Positions 1 to 7,650 of a DNA stretch of 46,009 bases are shown here, in pieces (position 1 is the first letter of the stretch; every line of letters begins with the position of its first letter). Origin of the DNA: Legionella sp. 515359 (GTDB taxonomy: Bacteria > Pseudomonadota > Gammaproteobacteria > Legionellales > Legionellaceae); the NCBI GenBank assembly GCA_025941565.1, contig JAPCYN010000018.1:1-46009 (forward strand), read 5' to 3'. The position numbers were made by a program, and so were the translations under genes. The notes beneath the pieces are model-generated. The model was not told the origin of the DNA. It ran no database searches and saw nothing but the letters and a program-made list of their open reading frames with translations.

Positions 1-30
1 GCCAACGCAAAGGTACAAACCGGGTAGATC

Positions 31-76
31 ACCTCTCCCGTTTACGGGAGAGGTCGACGCTTTGCGTCGGGTGAGG
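31..76. repeat. Paired hairpin repeat left of the DUF559 gene
   Basis: Two adjacent perfect stems are visible: ACCTCTCCCG (31-40) pairs with 45-54 across a 4-nt loop, and CGACGC (55-60) pairs with GCGTCG (64-69), followed by GGTGAGGG. The same CCTCTCCC/GGGAGAGG core recurs at the right end of the window. It lies just past the 3' end of the DUF559 gene and has no T-tract typical of an intrinsic terminator. Confidence 0.75.
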
Positions 77-92
77 GATTCTACATATTGGC

Positions 93-416
93 TTATTCAA
101 TTGCTTTTAATATCGTTTCTAATACCTCATTGATATGATTAAGAACTTCGTTATTCCAAAAACGTACTACAGAATAACCCTCTGCCTGTAAATGTTCCGT
201 ACGCAATTTATCGTATACCATGGCTTCCATATGCTGGCCACCATCAACTTCAATGATCAATTTTTTCTCGCGACAAACAAAATCTACAATATATTGATCC
301 ATTACGTATTCTCTTATGAATTTGTATCCATTAAGGCGTCTATTGCGTAAAAAATACCACAAACGTTCTGCTGCTGGGGTTCGGCTTTTTCTTAGGTCTC
401 GAGCTTTTTCTTTCAT
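93..416 (-). CDS. DUF559 domain protein (Vsr/PD-(D/E)XK-like nuclease fold)
   Basis: This is a small protein of 107 residues from the chosen start. DUF559 proteins are related to very-short-patch-repair and PD-(D/E)XK endonucleases; their cellular role is not established. Visible features are an N-terminal RKSRTPAE-like basic helix, then D44, and E55-V56-D57 followed by H61, which form the likely metal-binding core, and a C-terminal FWNNEV segment usual for the family. An upstream ATG at 437 is possible, but the ATG at 416 has AAGGA at good spacing and is preferred. The gene sits between two hairpin repeats (31-76 and 460-481), an arrangement suggesting a repeat-associated unit. The nuclease activity is inference from fold. 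Confidence 0.85.
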   Translation of the reverse strand: MKEKARDLRKSRTPAAERLWYFLRNRRLNGYKFIREYVMDQYIVDFVCREKKLIIEVDGGQHMEAMVYDKLRTEHLQAEGYSVVRFWNNEVLNHINEVLETILKAIE

Positions 417-459
417 ACAATTCCTTTTGATGATCATTCTTGCTTGTTAATTTGATATA

Positions 460-481
460 CCTCACCCGCTTGCGGGCGAGG
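460..481. repeat. Hairpin repeat right of the DUF559 gene
   Basis: CCTCACCCGC (460-469) pairs with 472-481 across a TT loop with one mismatch. It lies between the DUF559 start and the radC stop codon at 485-487. It resembles the left-hand repeat in containing a CTCACCC/GGG(T/C)GAG core. It could also act as a weak terminator for radC, but no T-run follows on the minus strand. Confidence 0.65.
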
Positions 482-484
482 TGA

Positions 485-1171
485 TCAGTCGCAGCATATT
501 GATTTGCTTTCGGCGAGGATGGAATAGACTTCGTTGTCGCCAATGACGAGATGATCGAGCAAACGGACATCAACTAATTCCAGGGCTTCTCGGATGCGTT
601 CGGTTACGACGATATCTTGATGGCTGGCATCGGATATGCCTGATGGGTGGTTGTGGGCAAGAATGAGTGCTGCTGCATTTAGTTGTAAAACGCGTTCGAT
701 GATGGGCCTGGGATGAATTGTTGCCGTATTGATTGTGCCCGAAAAGAGTTCTTCATAAGCAATGATGCGATGTTGATTATCAAGAAATAATGCCGCGAAG
801 GTTTCATTTTTATAATCGCGCAAGCGTTTTTTTAAATAAGCATAGGTCTGCTTCGTGTTGGTGATTTGGGTTTCTTTTTGCAATTGAATGTAATCACTCC
901 GTCGACACATTTCCTTGACCGCTTGTAACTGGGCGTAACGAACTTCTCCCAAACCATGTACTTGTTTGAAACTTTGTTTATCGGCGTTAAGAATGGCACG
1001 TAAATCACCCAAATGTTTGAGGAGGTCAAATGCTAATTGCACACAGGATTTTTTACTATTGCCAGAACTGATAAAAATGGCGAGTAATTCAGTATCTGAA
1101 AGGCTTTGTGCTCCATGGATAAGTAGTTTTTCACGCAAGTCTAACTGCCGTGTTGATTGGACAACCGTCAT
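485..1171 (-). CDS. radC: RadC family JAMM/MPN metalloprotease-like protein
   Basis: The 228-residue protein has the usual RadC length. An N-terminal helix-hairpin-helix-like region (about 20-90, with SLSDTELLAI) precedes a C-terminal MPN/JAMM domain. The zinc motif is intact: H173-x-H175, then PSG, S183 and D186. RadC was once linked to DNA repair but its biochemical role remains unresolved; the JAMM fold implies a metal-dependent hydrolase. The gene is divergent from coaBC, with 66 bp between the two starts, a neighbourhood (radC next to coaBC-dut) common in gammaproteobacteria. No truncation is visible. Confidence 0.95.
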   Translation of the reverse strand: MTVVQSTRQLDLREKLLIHGAQSLSDTELLAIFISSGNSKKSCVQLAFDLLKHLGDLRAILNADKQSFKQVHGLGEVRYAQLQAVKEMCRRSDYIQLQKETQITNTKQTYAYLKKRLRDYKNETFAALFLDNQHRIIAYEELFSGTINTATIHPRPIIERVLQLNAAALILAHNHPSGISDASHQDIVVTERIREALELVDVRLLDHLVIGDNEVYSILAESKSICCD

Positions 1172-1237
1172 TTTTCTATTCCTTTATTGCGAAGTTTGTG
1201 CTTTGATCGAAGCTATTCTTATCAAAAACATTGAGCC

Positions 1238-2443
1238 ATGCAAGATTTTATTGGGAAAAAAGTACTTCTTGGAGTTTGTGGGGGTATTGCCGTGTATAAA
1301 TCAGCTTATCTGATTCGAGAATTAACTCGAGTCGGTGCTGAGGTGAAAGTGGTCATGACTCAATCGGCCCAGGAATTTGTTAGCCCTTTGTTGATGCAAG
1401 CGTTATCGGGAAACGACGTACGTACTGATTTATTTGATGCCCAGGCAGAGCGCGCCATGGGGCATATTGAGTTAGCACGTTGGGCTGATTATTTGGTGAT
1501 TTCGCCTGCTTCTGCCAATTGTCTTGCCAAAATGGCACAAGGTATTGCTGATGATTTACTCTCTACTTTGTACCTTGTTGCAGAAATTCCTGTCCTTGTT
1601 TGTCCCGCGATGAATCACAGCATGTGGGCACATCCTGCAACCCAAGCCAATTGTAAGCTTTTGCAGGAAAGAGGGGTTATTTTTGTTGGTCCTGAAGAAG
1701 GTGCTCAAGCTTGCGGTGAGCACGGTTTTGGACGAGTGAGCGAGGTGGAGCAGATTATTAGTGCGTTACGTTTATATGATGTACACCAGTTATTGACGGG
1801 GAAAAAGGTACTTGTGACTGCAGGGCCTACTCGAGAACCGATGGATCCTGTGCGGTATATCAGTAATTACAGTTCCGGAAAAATGGGCTATGCCATCGCG
1901 GAAGCTGCTGCAATGGCAGGGGCAGAGGTTACTTTGATTAGTGGACCAAGCTCTTTACAGGCTTCAGCAGGAATTAAATGTATTCAGGTTGAATCCGCGC
2001 AAGAAATGCTGGATGCTGTAATGCAGAAAATGCCAGCAGGTGGTATATTTATAGGAACAGCTGCTGTTGCAGATTATCGGGTTGAGTCGCCTGCATCTGA
2101 GAAGATGAAGAAACAAAATCATGATGAAATGACACTTAAATTGATAAAAAATCCCGATATTCTAAGTCGTGTGGCTGAGTCAGCCAGGGCTTCTTGCGTG
2201 GTTGGATTTGCTGCTGAAACCACGGATGTTGTTCATTATGCTACCGAAAAATTACAGCGTAAAAAACTGGATATGATTGTGGCTAATTCAGTAGGGAAAG
2301 GACTTGGATTTGACAGTGAAGTGAACCAAGTCACTGTAATTACAAAAAACAAGCAAATCGAATTATCCTTAACCCATAAAACACGGTTAGCAGGACAAAT
2401 TATTGCAATCATTGCCGCGACTCTGCAAAATGATGCGCATTAA
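1238..2443 (+). CDS. coaBC: Bifunctional phosphopantothenoylcysteine decarboxylase / phosphopantothenate-cysteine ligase
   Basis: This cytosolic enzyme performs two consecutive steps of coenzyme A synthesis: it ligates cysteine to 4'-phosphopantothenate and decarboxylates the product. The N-terminal flavoprotein CoaC domain (about 1-185) shows GVCGGIAVYKS, the catalytic His76 in GHIELARW, the PAMN Asn near 126, and Cys159 in ACGEHGFGR. The C-terminal CoaB domain (about 186-401) shows TAGPTREPMDPVRYISN, SSGKMG and SEKMKK with the expected lysine. Length 401 matches the family. It begins the coaBC-dut-algC run with 17 bp to dut. The CoA pathway supplies the phosphopantetheine arm used by the carrier domains further right. 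Confidence 0.97.
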   Translation: MQDFIGKKVLLGVCGGIAVYKSAYLIRELTRVGAEVKVVMTQSAQEFVSPLLMQALSGNDVRTDLFDAQAERAMGHIELARWADYLVISPASANCLAKMAQGIADDLLSTLYLVAEIPVLVCPAMNHSMWAHPATQANCKLLQERGVIFVGPEEGAQACGEHGFGRVSEVEQIISALRLYDVHQLLTGKKVLVTAGPTREPMDPVRYISNYSSGKMGYAIAEAAAMAGAEVTLISGPSSLQASAGIKCIQVESAQEMLDAVMQKMPAGGIFIGTAAVADYRVESPASEKMKKQNHDEMTLKLIKNPDILSRVAESARASCVVGFAAETTDVVHYATEKLQRKKLDMIVANSVGKGLGFDSEVNQVTVITKNKQIELSLTHKTRLAGQIIAIIAATLQNDAH

Positions 2444-2460
2444 TATGAATAGGAAAAATT

Positions 2461-2919
2461 ATGACCCAAGTGATTCAATTAAAAATTCTTGATGCTCGAA
2501 TAGGCGATACTATTCCACTACCTGCTTATACGACTCAGGGTTCAGCTGGATTAGACTTGCGTGTTTGTATTAATGAGCCGATTCAAATTGCACCCCAAGA
2601 AACGGTGCTATTGCCTACAGGACTGTCAATTTACATCGCCGATCCCAAATTGGCCGCAGTGATCTTACCTCGTTCAGGTTTAGGACATAAAAATGGTATT
2701 GTTTTGGGTAATTTAGTTGGACTTATTGATTCAGATTATCAAGGTGAACTCAAGATTTCTTGTTGGAATAGAGGGCTTGAGCATTTCACAGTGAATCCCG
2801 GAGAGCGTATTGCACAATTAGTTTTTGTTCCTGTCGTGCAAGCTGCTTTTGAAATTGTGGATTCCTTTACCGAAACTTCCAGAGGTGAAGGTGGGTTTGG
2901 AAGTTCAGGGAGACATTAA
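2461..2919 (+). CDS. dut: Deoxyuridine 5'-triphosphate nucleotidohydrolase (dUTPase)
   Basis: It hydrolyses dUTP to dUMP and pyrophosphate, keeping uracil out of DNA and feeding thymidylate synthesis; the family acts as a homotrimer. At 152 residues it is standard length. The conserved motifs are present in order: [29 protein letters not shown], the GERIAQLVF motif and the C-terminal glycine-rich GFGSSGRH that closes over the active site. AGGAAAAATT precedes the ATG. The stop codon abuts the algC ATG directly, which indicates co-translation with algC. Confidence 0.97.
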   Translation: MTQVIQLKILDARIGDTIPLPAYTTQGSAGLDLRVCINEPIQIAPQETVLLPTGLSIYIADPKLAAVILPRSGLGHKNGIVLGNLVGLIDSDYQGELKISCWNRGLEHFTVNPGERIAQLVFVPVVQAAFEIVDSFTETSRGEGGFGSSGRH

Positions 2920-4308
2920 ATGATCTATCAGCAAAAGCAAGTTTCTCGATCCGTATTTCGTGCTTATGATATTAGAGGCATCATTGGGAAGGAGTTGGAT
3001 GAAAATGCTTTTTATAGCATTGGACTCGCTCTAGCCTGTTATTTACGCAATTTGCAACGTCAACAAGTTTTCCTTGGACGCGATGGCCGACTCACCAGCT
3101 TTGCTATGGCTTCGGCTTTAAAACAAGGGTTGCTGGACAGCGGAATTGATGTATTTGACTTAGGTGCGGTTCCCACCCCGGTTATGTATTTTGCAATTCA
3201 GACTCAAGGTATTGATTGCGGTTTTATGGTCACAGGAAGTCACAACCCGGCAAATTACAATGGGATTAAAATGGTATTGCTGGGCAAGACTTTAATGCAA
3301 GAAGATATTGATATTTTGTATCAGCTGGTTCTTGAAGGGAAACGCGTTGTTGGTCAAGGTAAAGATGTGGCATTTGATGTGTTACCTCAATACAAACAAC
3401 GCATTGTAAGTGGTATAGAGATCAAGCGTCCATTAAAAGTGGTGGTTGATTGCGGGAATGGTATCGCGGGTCCGATTATACCTCAAGTTCTCAATGAATT
3501 AGGTTGTGATGTAATTGAGCTCTATTGCGACGTGGATGGCCACTTTCCTAATCATCATCCTGACCCAACTATTGAAGCTAATTTAGCTGATTTGAAAGTT
3601 GCAGTAGCAGCGCATGAGGCAGATTTGGGTTTAGCTTTTGATGGTGATGCCGATCGATTAGGTTTAATTACGAATCAGGGTGAAATGATTTGGCCTGATC
3701 GGTTGATGATGCTTTATGTTCGTGAATTATTAACCCGTCTTCCCGGAGCTACTGTCGTTTTTGATGTTAAATGCTCCAGTCATTTAGCGTCCGTGATTAA
3801 AGCAGCGGGCGGCGTACCCAGGATGTGTCCTACAGGTCATTCCATCGTAAAACATGTGATGAAAGAAGAAGGAGCCGCATTGGCTGGTGAAATGAGCGGT
3901 CATTTGTTTTTCAAAGATCGCTGGTATGGGTTTGATGATGCACTGTATAGTGCGTGCCGATTACTCGAAATAATTAGCGCATCGGACATGACGGTAAGTG
4001 AACAATTTGAAGCAATTCCCAATAGCATTAATACGCCCGAATTAAAAATTGCCATAGCTGATGATGAGAAGTTTCAGTTTATGAAACGGTTTAATGAAAT
4101 GGCAGAGTTTCCTCATGCACGTGTTATTGCAATTGATGGTTTACGTGTCGAATTTGACAAGGGCTGGGGCCTATTACGTGCTTCGAATACAACTCCGTGT
4201 CTCGTTGCTCGTTTTGAAGCAGAAGATGAAGATAATTTGGAGCAGATTCAGCGGTTATTTAAGCAACAGATGCATTTGTTAGATGCCACGCTGGAATTGC
4301 CATTCTAG
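2920..4308 (+). CDS. algC: Phosphomannomutase / phosphoglucomutase
   Basis: It interconverts hexose 6-phosphates and 1-phosphates through a phosphoserine, providing mannose-1-P or glucose-1-P for LPS and other surface sugars. The phosphoserine is S107 in TGSHNP, the magnesium loop is D241-G-D243-A-D245-R, the sugar-binding loop is GEMSGH, and the phosphate-binding C-terminal loop is RASNTTP. At 462 residues it equals the AlgC/ManB family of Pseudomonas. It directly abuts dut. Substrate preference between mannose and glucose cannot be read from sequence. Confidence 0.93.
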   Translation: MIYQQKQVSRSVFRAYDIRGIIGKELDENAFYSIGLALACYLRNLQRQQVFLGRDGRLTSFAMASALKQGLLDSGIDVFDLGAVPTPVMYFAIQTQGIDCGFMVTGSHNPANYNGIKMVLLGKTLMQEDIDILYQLVLEGKRVVGQGKDVAFDVLPQYKQRIVSGIEIKRPLKVVVDCGNGIAGPIIPQVLNELGCDVIELYCDVDGHFPNHHPDPTIEANLADLKVAVAAHEADLGLAFDGDADRLGLITNQGEMIWPDRLMMLYVRELLTRLPGATVVFDVKCSSHLASVIKAAGGVPRMCPTGHSIVKHVMKEEGAALAGEMSGHLFFKDRWYGFDDALYSACRLLEIISASDMTVSEQFEAIPNSINTPELKIAIADDEKFQFMKRFNEMAEFPHARVIAIDGLRVEFDKGWGLLRASNTTPCLVARFEAEDEDNLEQIQRLFKQQMHLLDATLELPF

Positions 4309-4351
4309 TGTGTGATTGTAACTCGGGCTACAAATAGATTCTAAAAATTAC

Positions 4352-4570
4352 GTAACTCTCAATAAGTCTGGGGAAAGTTGAATATTCCTACGTCCTGCGG
4401 CTTGTCCGCAGGATCCAGGGATTCAGGCACAGAGCAAGATTCCTGAATTCTGCGGACAAGCTGCGGGACGTCGAAATAGAGCTGGACTGGTTTTTCAGCG
4501 ATGTGTAGAAGATTCAGGGACACGCCGCAGGACGTAGGCGGTATTTTCCCCTGACTGATTGAGAAGCTAC
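4352..4570. repeat. ~206-bp imperfect palindromic (MITE-like) element
   Basis: The 364-bp gap between algC and the ammonia-lyase gene is mostly one long palindrome. Outer arms 4358-4376 and 4545-4563 are complementary with a few mismatches. A perfect 15-bp inner pair, CCTACGTCCTGCGGC (4387-4401) with 4524-4538, is nested inside, and the centre holds more partly complementary GATTCAGG / CCTGAATT and CTGCGGACAAGC blocks. No ORF is present. It looks like a non-autonomous mobile repeat; no clear target-site duplication could be fixed by eye. Confidence 0.7.
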
Positions 4571-4672
4571 AAAATTACATTAAATTATTTTGTTGAAAAG
4601 TCATACAAAAAAGAACACACTAAATTCAGTTCATGATGAATTTTTTTTTACTATGTTAAATGGAGTTTACGG

Positions 4673-6292
4673 TTGGAAAATCTAAAGTCTCTCAATACTC
4701 CCAAAACGTCTCATCCTGTAAGTATGAGCGGAACAGACATGCCGATTGTAACGATTGGTTATGGTTGTCAGCTCACCATTGATTCTTCTCAAGCGTTGGC
4801 ACATTACGCCTCACCAGTGGCCTTACCACCACAAGCGATGGAGGTAATCGAAGCGTCGTACCAGTTTTTGAAAGTTCATGTTGATTCGAGGGTGCCTATT
4901 TATGGTGTGAATACCAATTTTGGCGATCAAGTCCGTTATATTGATGCCACTCTCAAAGATACTGACGCGCTGGATTATTACGAGTCGATTAATGAGCGAC
5001 AAGAAAATATTATCCGCTCTCTTTCGTGTGGCTTAGGCACCATTGTTTCACCTCATATTGTACGCGTGACCATGATGCTACGCGCCCATTGTCTGGCGCA
5101 AGGGTATTCAGGTGTTCATCCTGAATTGATTAATTCACTTTTAGATTTTATTAACGCAGGTATTACACCTGTTGTTCGTTGCTATGGTTCTATTGGTGCC
5201 AGTGGCGATCTTATTCCTCTTTCCATGATTGCTGCAGCGCTTATTGGAGAGCCCGTCGCAGTGACTTATCAGAATAAAGTAATGCCGGCACCCGAAGCGA
5301 TTCGATTGGCTGGCCTCAAGGCTTATAAACCGGTGATGCGTGATGGACTTGCTCTGATTAATGGCACCTCATTTATGACTGCAATAGCCAGTCTGGCAGT
5401 TTACGATTTGCATCATTTATTCAAACAAATGTTGGCTGCGATTGCCATGACGTTAGAGTCTTTGCTCGTGATCAGCAGTGCTTATCATCCAATGGTACAC
5501 CACCTGAAAAAACAGCAAGGTGAGACAACAATCAATCAATTTTTTATTGATTTCTGGGAAGGCAGTCAATTATTGACTGATTTAGATGAATTACGGACAA
5601 CAGATTATACCTATAAACCGGTGCAAGATTATTATTCAATTCGCTCTGTTCCCCAAGGGTTTGGCCCATTCCAGGAGAATTTGGAGCGTGCGATTCGATG
5701 GATAGAAAATGAAATGAATTCCGTTAATGATAATCCTGTTATTGATGTCGCTGCGAATAATATTCATCATAGTGCAAATTTTATGGGTTATTACATCACC
5801 GATGCATGTGACATTTTGAAAATGGATATTGCCCAGGCTTCAACGTGGATGCATGCATTGCTCGCAAACCTGGTTCATCCTCGTAAGAATCATAATTTAC
5901 CAGTGAATTTGGTGCCTAATCCAGCGAAACATAATGGTTTTCGTTCCATGCAACTGCTTTCCGCAGCACTTGCGGTACAAAATCGCAAATTGGCTCAGTC
6001 ACATCAGGCATTTACATTACCTACAGAGGGTGATAATCAGGATGTGAATAGTCTGGGAACGCATGCTGCTTTTGATTTTCAAGAATCAGTAGCTAATTTG
6101 GAGCGCCTCACTGCAATTTTACTTCTCGCCGCAACACAGGCACTTGAATTACGCGGTATTGAAAAAGCAAGTAACAAAGCTCAATCGATTTATCATACGC
6201 TGCGTCAACATTCCCCAAAAATAGAAAATTGTAGACCGATGTCAGAAGAGATTGAGATGATTATTAATTTATTAAAGGACGGTAAAATATAA
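4673..6292 (+). CDS. Phenylalanine ammonia-lyase-like MIO enzyme (probable cinnamate supplier)
   Basis: This MIO-cofactor enzyme is predicted to deaminate an aromatic amino acid, most likely phenylalanine to trans-cinnamate. The cofactor triad is A176-S177-G178 in GASGDLIP. The catalytic tyrosine Y77 lies in YGVNTNFG, and LINGTSF, QDYYSIRSVPQ and NDNPVID are intact. Two features favour an aromatic lyase over histidine ammonia-lyase: NQDVNSLG near residue 454, where HAL has QEDHVSMG, and Leu117 in the substrate pair S116-L117, where HAL has His. Length 539 suits bacterial PAL/HAL. The start is TTG with GGAG seven bases upstream; ATGs exist further in. It lies 11 bp from a FadL gene and faces the PKS genes. 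An aminomutase is the main alternative. Confidence 0.85.
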   Translation: MENLKSLNTPKTSHPVSMSGTDMPIVTIGYGCQLTIDSSQALAHYASPVALPPQAMEVIEASYQFLKVHVDSRVPIYGVNTNFGDQVRYIDATLKDTDALDYYESINERQENIIRSLSCGLGTIVSPHIVRVTMMLRAHCLAQGYSGVHPELINSLLDFINAGITPVVRCYGSIGASGDLIPLSMIAAALIGEPVAVTYQNKVMPAPEAIRLAGLKAYKPVMRDGLALINGTSFMTAIASLAVYDLHHLFKQMLAAIAMTLESLLVISSAYHPMVHHLKKQQGETTINQFFIDFWEGSQLLTDLDELRTTDYTYKPVQDYYSIRSVPQGFGPFQENLERAIRWIENEMNSVNDNPVIDVAANNIHHSANFMGYYITDACDILKMDIAQASTWMHALLANLVHPRKNHNLPVNLVPNPAKHNGFRSMQLLSAALAVQNRKLAQSHQAFTLPTEGDNQDVNSLGTHAAFDFQESVANLERLTAILLLAATQALELRGIEKASNKAQSIYHTLRQHSPKIENCRPMSEEIEMIINLLKDGKI

Positions 6293-6303
6293 AGGAGCAA
6301 AAT

Positions 6304-7596
6304 GTGCGCCGATTGTCTCATTTATACCTGGCGATTTCTTCGTTGTTCTGTGTGGCTTCTCCAGTTTTAGCAACCTCCGATTTTAACCTGCCTTTTGTTA
6401 ATACTGCGGGATTGGGGGTGGCTTATGCCGATTGGGCAACTGCTGCAAGTGATGCGAGCACGGCTTATACGAATCCAGCCGGCCTGGTTAAGCTGCCTCA
6501 TCAACAAATAGTGGGTAATGCATTAGGGATCATAGGTACCGCTCGATTTACAGGGACTGCCGTTACCCCTACCTTTCCATTTCCATTCCCTGTGGTGCAA
6601 TCTGGGGTAGCACGGAGCCAAATTAAGGCTTTTTTGCCTTCATTTTATTATTCAGCGCCTCTTACCCAGCGTGTTGCGTTTGGTTTTCATCTGACAACTC
6701 CGTTTGGATTGGGTACGAATTATGGTTCTACACGATCATCTATTGCACGTTATGCGACAACGCGTGCGCAAGTTGTTGGGATTGATGTAGGCCCAAGCTT
6801 GGGGGTGAAAATAACGGACCATCTTTCTCTAGGCGCGGGATTTGATGCGCTGCATTTGGCATTTACACTGAATAATATGTATGGGCCACCCGTTTCTTTT
6901 CCTTTCGATTCGAGACTCGAAAATCATTTAAGTGGCTGGGGATATGGCTGGCATGGTGGGGTTTTATTTGATTTGTTACCAGAAACCCGGATTGGGTTGA
7001 GTTACTATTCTAAAATCTCACTGACGACAACGGGCCATAGCACGGTTCATACACCGGCGATAGGGCCCTCGGTAACGATCTTCAGAACCAATCAACAAGA
7101 AACATCAGCAGCTTTGCCGGCTCGGGCTCAATTGAGTTTGCAACATGATTTCACCAAGCGCTGGACAGGAGTAGCCACCGTTTTTTACACCAACTGGAGA
7201 ACATTTAATCAAATAAAAATGGAAAATACGGAGACTCCTATGGGGATAACGCTTCCTGTAACAATTCCGTTTAATTACCATAATTGTTTTGATTATGCGG
7301 TTGGCGCTACATTTAAGGCGACCGAAAAAGTGTTATTCCGCGGAGGTGTTCAATTGATGAGCACTCCTTCCAACGATCGCGATCGCGGCATTGCTGATCC
7401 TGTGGGGAGTGCAACCATTGTCGCAGTGGGAGCCCATTACCAACAAAATCTGAATTTAGGCTTTGATGTGGGGATTGGCCATTCGTTCTTTAATCCCATG
7501 TCGGTGAACCTGGTCACTTCTTTGACATCCCTTAAAGGACATACCAACACACAAACAACAGCTATTGGCGGACAAATTACCTGGAGTTTTGCATAG
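6304..7596 (+). CDS. OmpP1/FadL-family outer-membrane channel
   Basis: FadL proteins are 14-stranded outer-membrane barrels that move hydrophobic molecules (fatty acids, aromatic hydrocarbons) across the outer membrane. The first ~23 residues form a signal peptide ending in SPVLA, and the NPAGL motif typical of the plugged N-terminus follows (TAYTNPAGL). The remainder has alternating strands and ends in a terminal aromatic (WSFA). At 430 residues it is typical. The start is GTG with AAAGGAG upstream; the ATG two bases earlier is out of frame. It follows the ammonia-lyase by 11 bp and is surely co-transcribed, so it may carry cinnamate or the lipophilic polyketide. That substrate is inference. 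Confidence 0.88.
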   Translation: MRRLSHLYLAISSLFCVASPVLATSDFNLPFVNTAGLGVAYADWATAASDASTAYTNPAGLVKLPHQQIVGNALGIIGTARFTGTAVTPTFPFPFPVVQSGVARSQIKAFLPSFYYSAPLTQRVAFGFHLTTPFGLGTNYGSTRSSIARYATTRAQVVGIDVGPSLGVKITDHLSLGAGFDALHLAFTLNNMYGPPVSFPFDSRLENHLSGWGYGWHGGVLFDLLPETRIGLSYYSKISLTTTGHSTVHTPAIGPSVTIFRTNQQETSAALPARAQLSLQHDFTKRWTGVATVFYTNWRTFNQIKMENTETPMGITLPVTIPFNYHNCFDYAVGATFKATEKVLFRGGVQLMSTPSNDRDRGIADPVGSATIVAVGAHYQQNLNLGFDVGIGHSFFNPMSVNLVTSLTSLKGHTNTQTTAIGGQITWSFA

Positions 7597-7614
7597 CCTT
7601 GTCCCTGATTGTAT

Positions 7615-7641
7615 CCTGGGTGCAGAAAAGCAGAACCCAGG
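7615..7641. terminator. Hairpin between convergent FadL and PKS genes
   Basis: CCTGGGT (7615-7621) pairs with ACCCAGG (7635-7641) in the 54-bp gap between two convergent stop codons. It may act as a bidirectional terminator, although T-runs are weak. Its CCTGGGTGC start also resembles the dispersed GTAGCC(T/C)GGGTGC repeats elsewhere in this window. Confidence 0.4.
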
Positions 7642-7650
7642 TTGCACTAA

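Noticed and set aside
4673-6292. Annotation as histidine ammonia-lyase (hutH)
   Set aside because: NQDVNSLG and Leu117 fit aromatic lyases, no hut genes are nearby, and the context is a cinnamate-type PKS.
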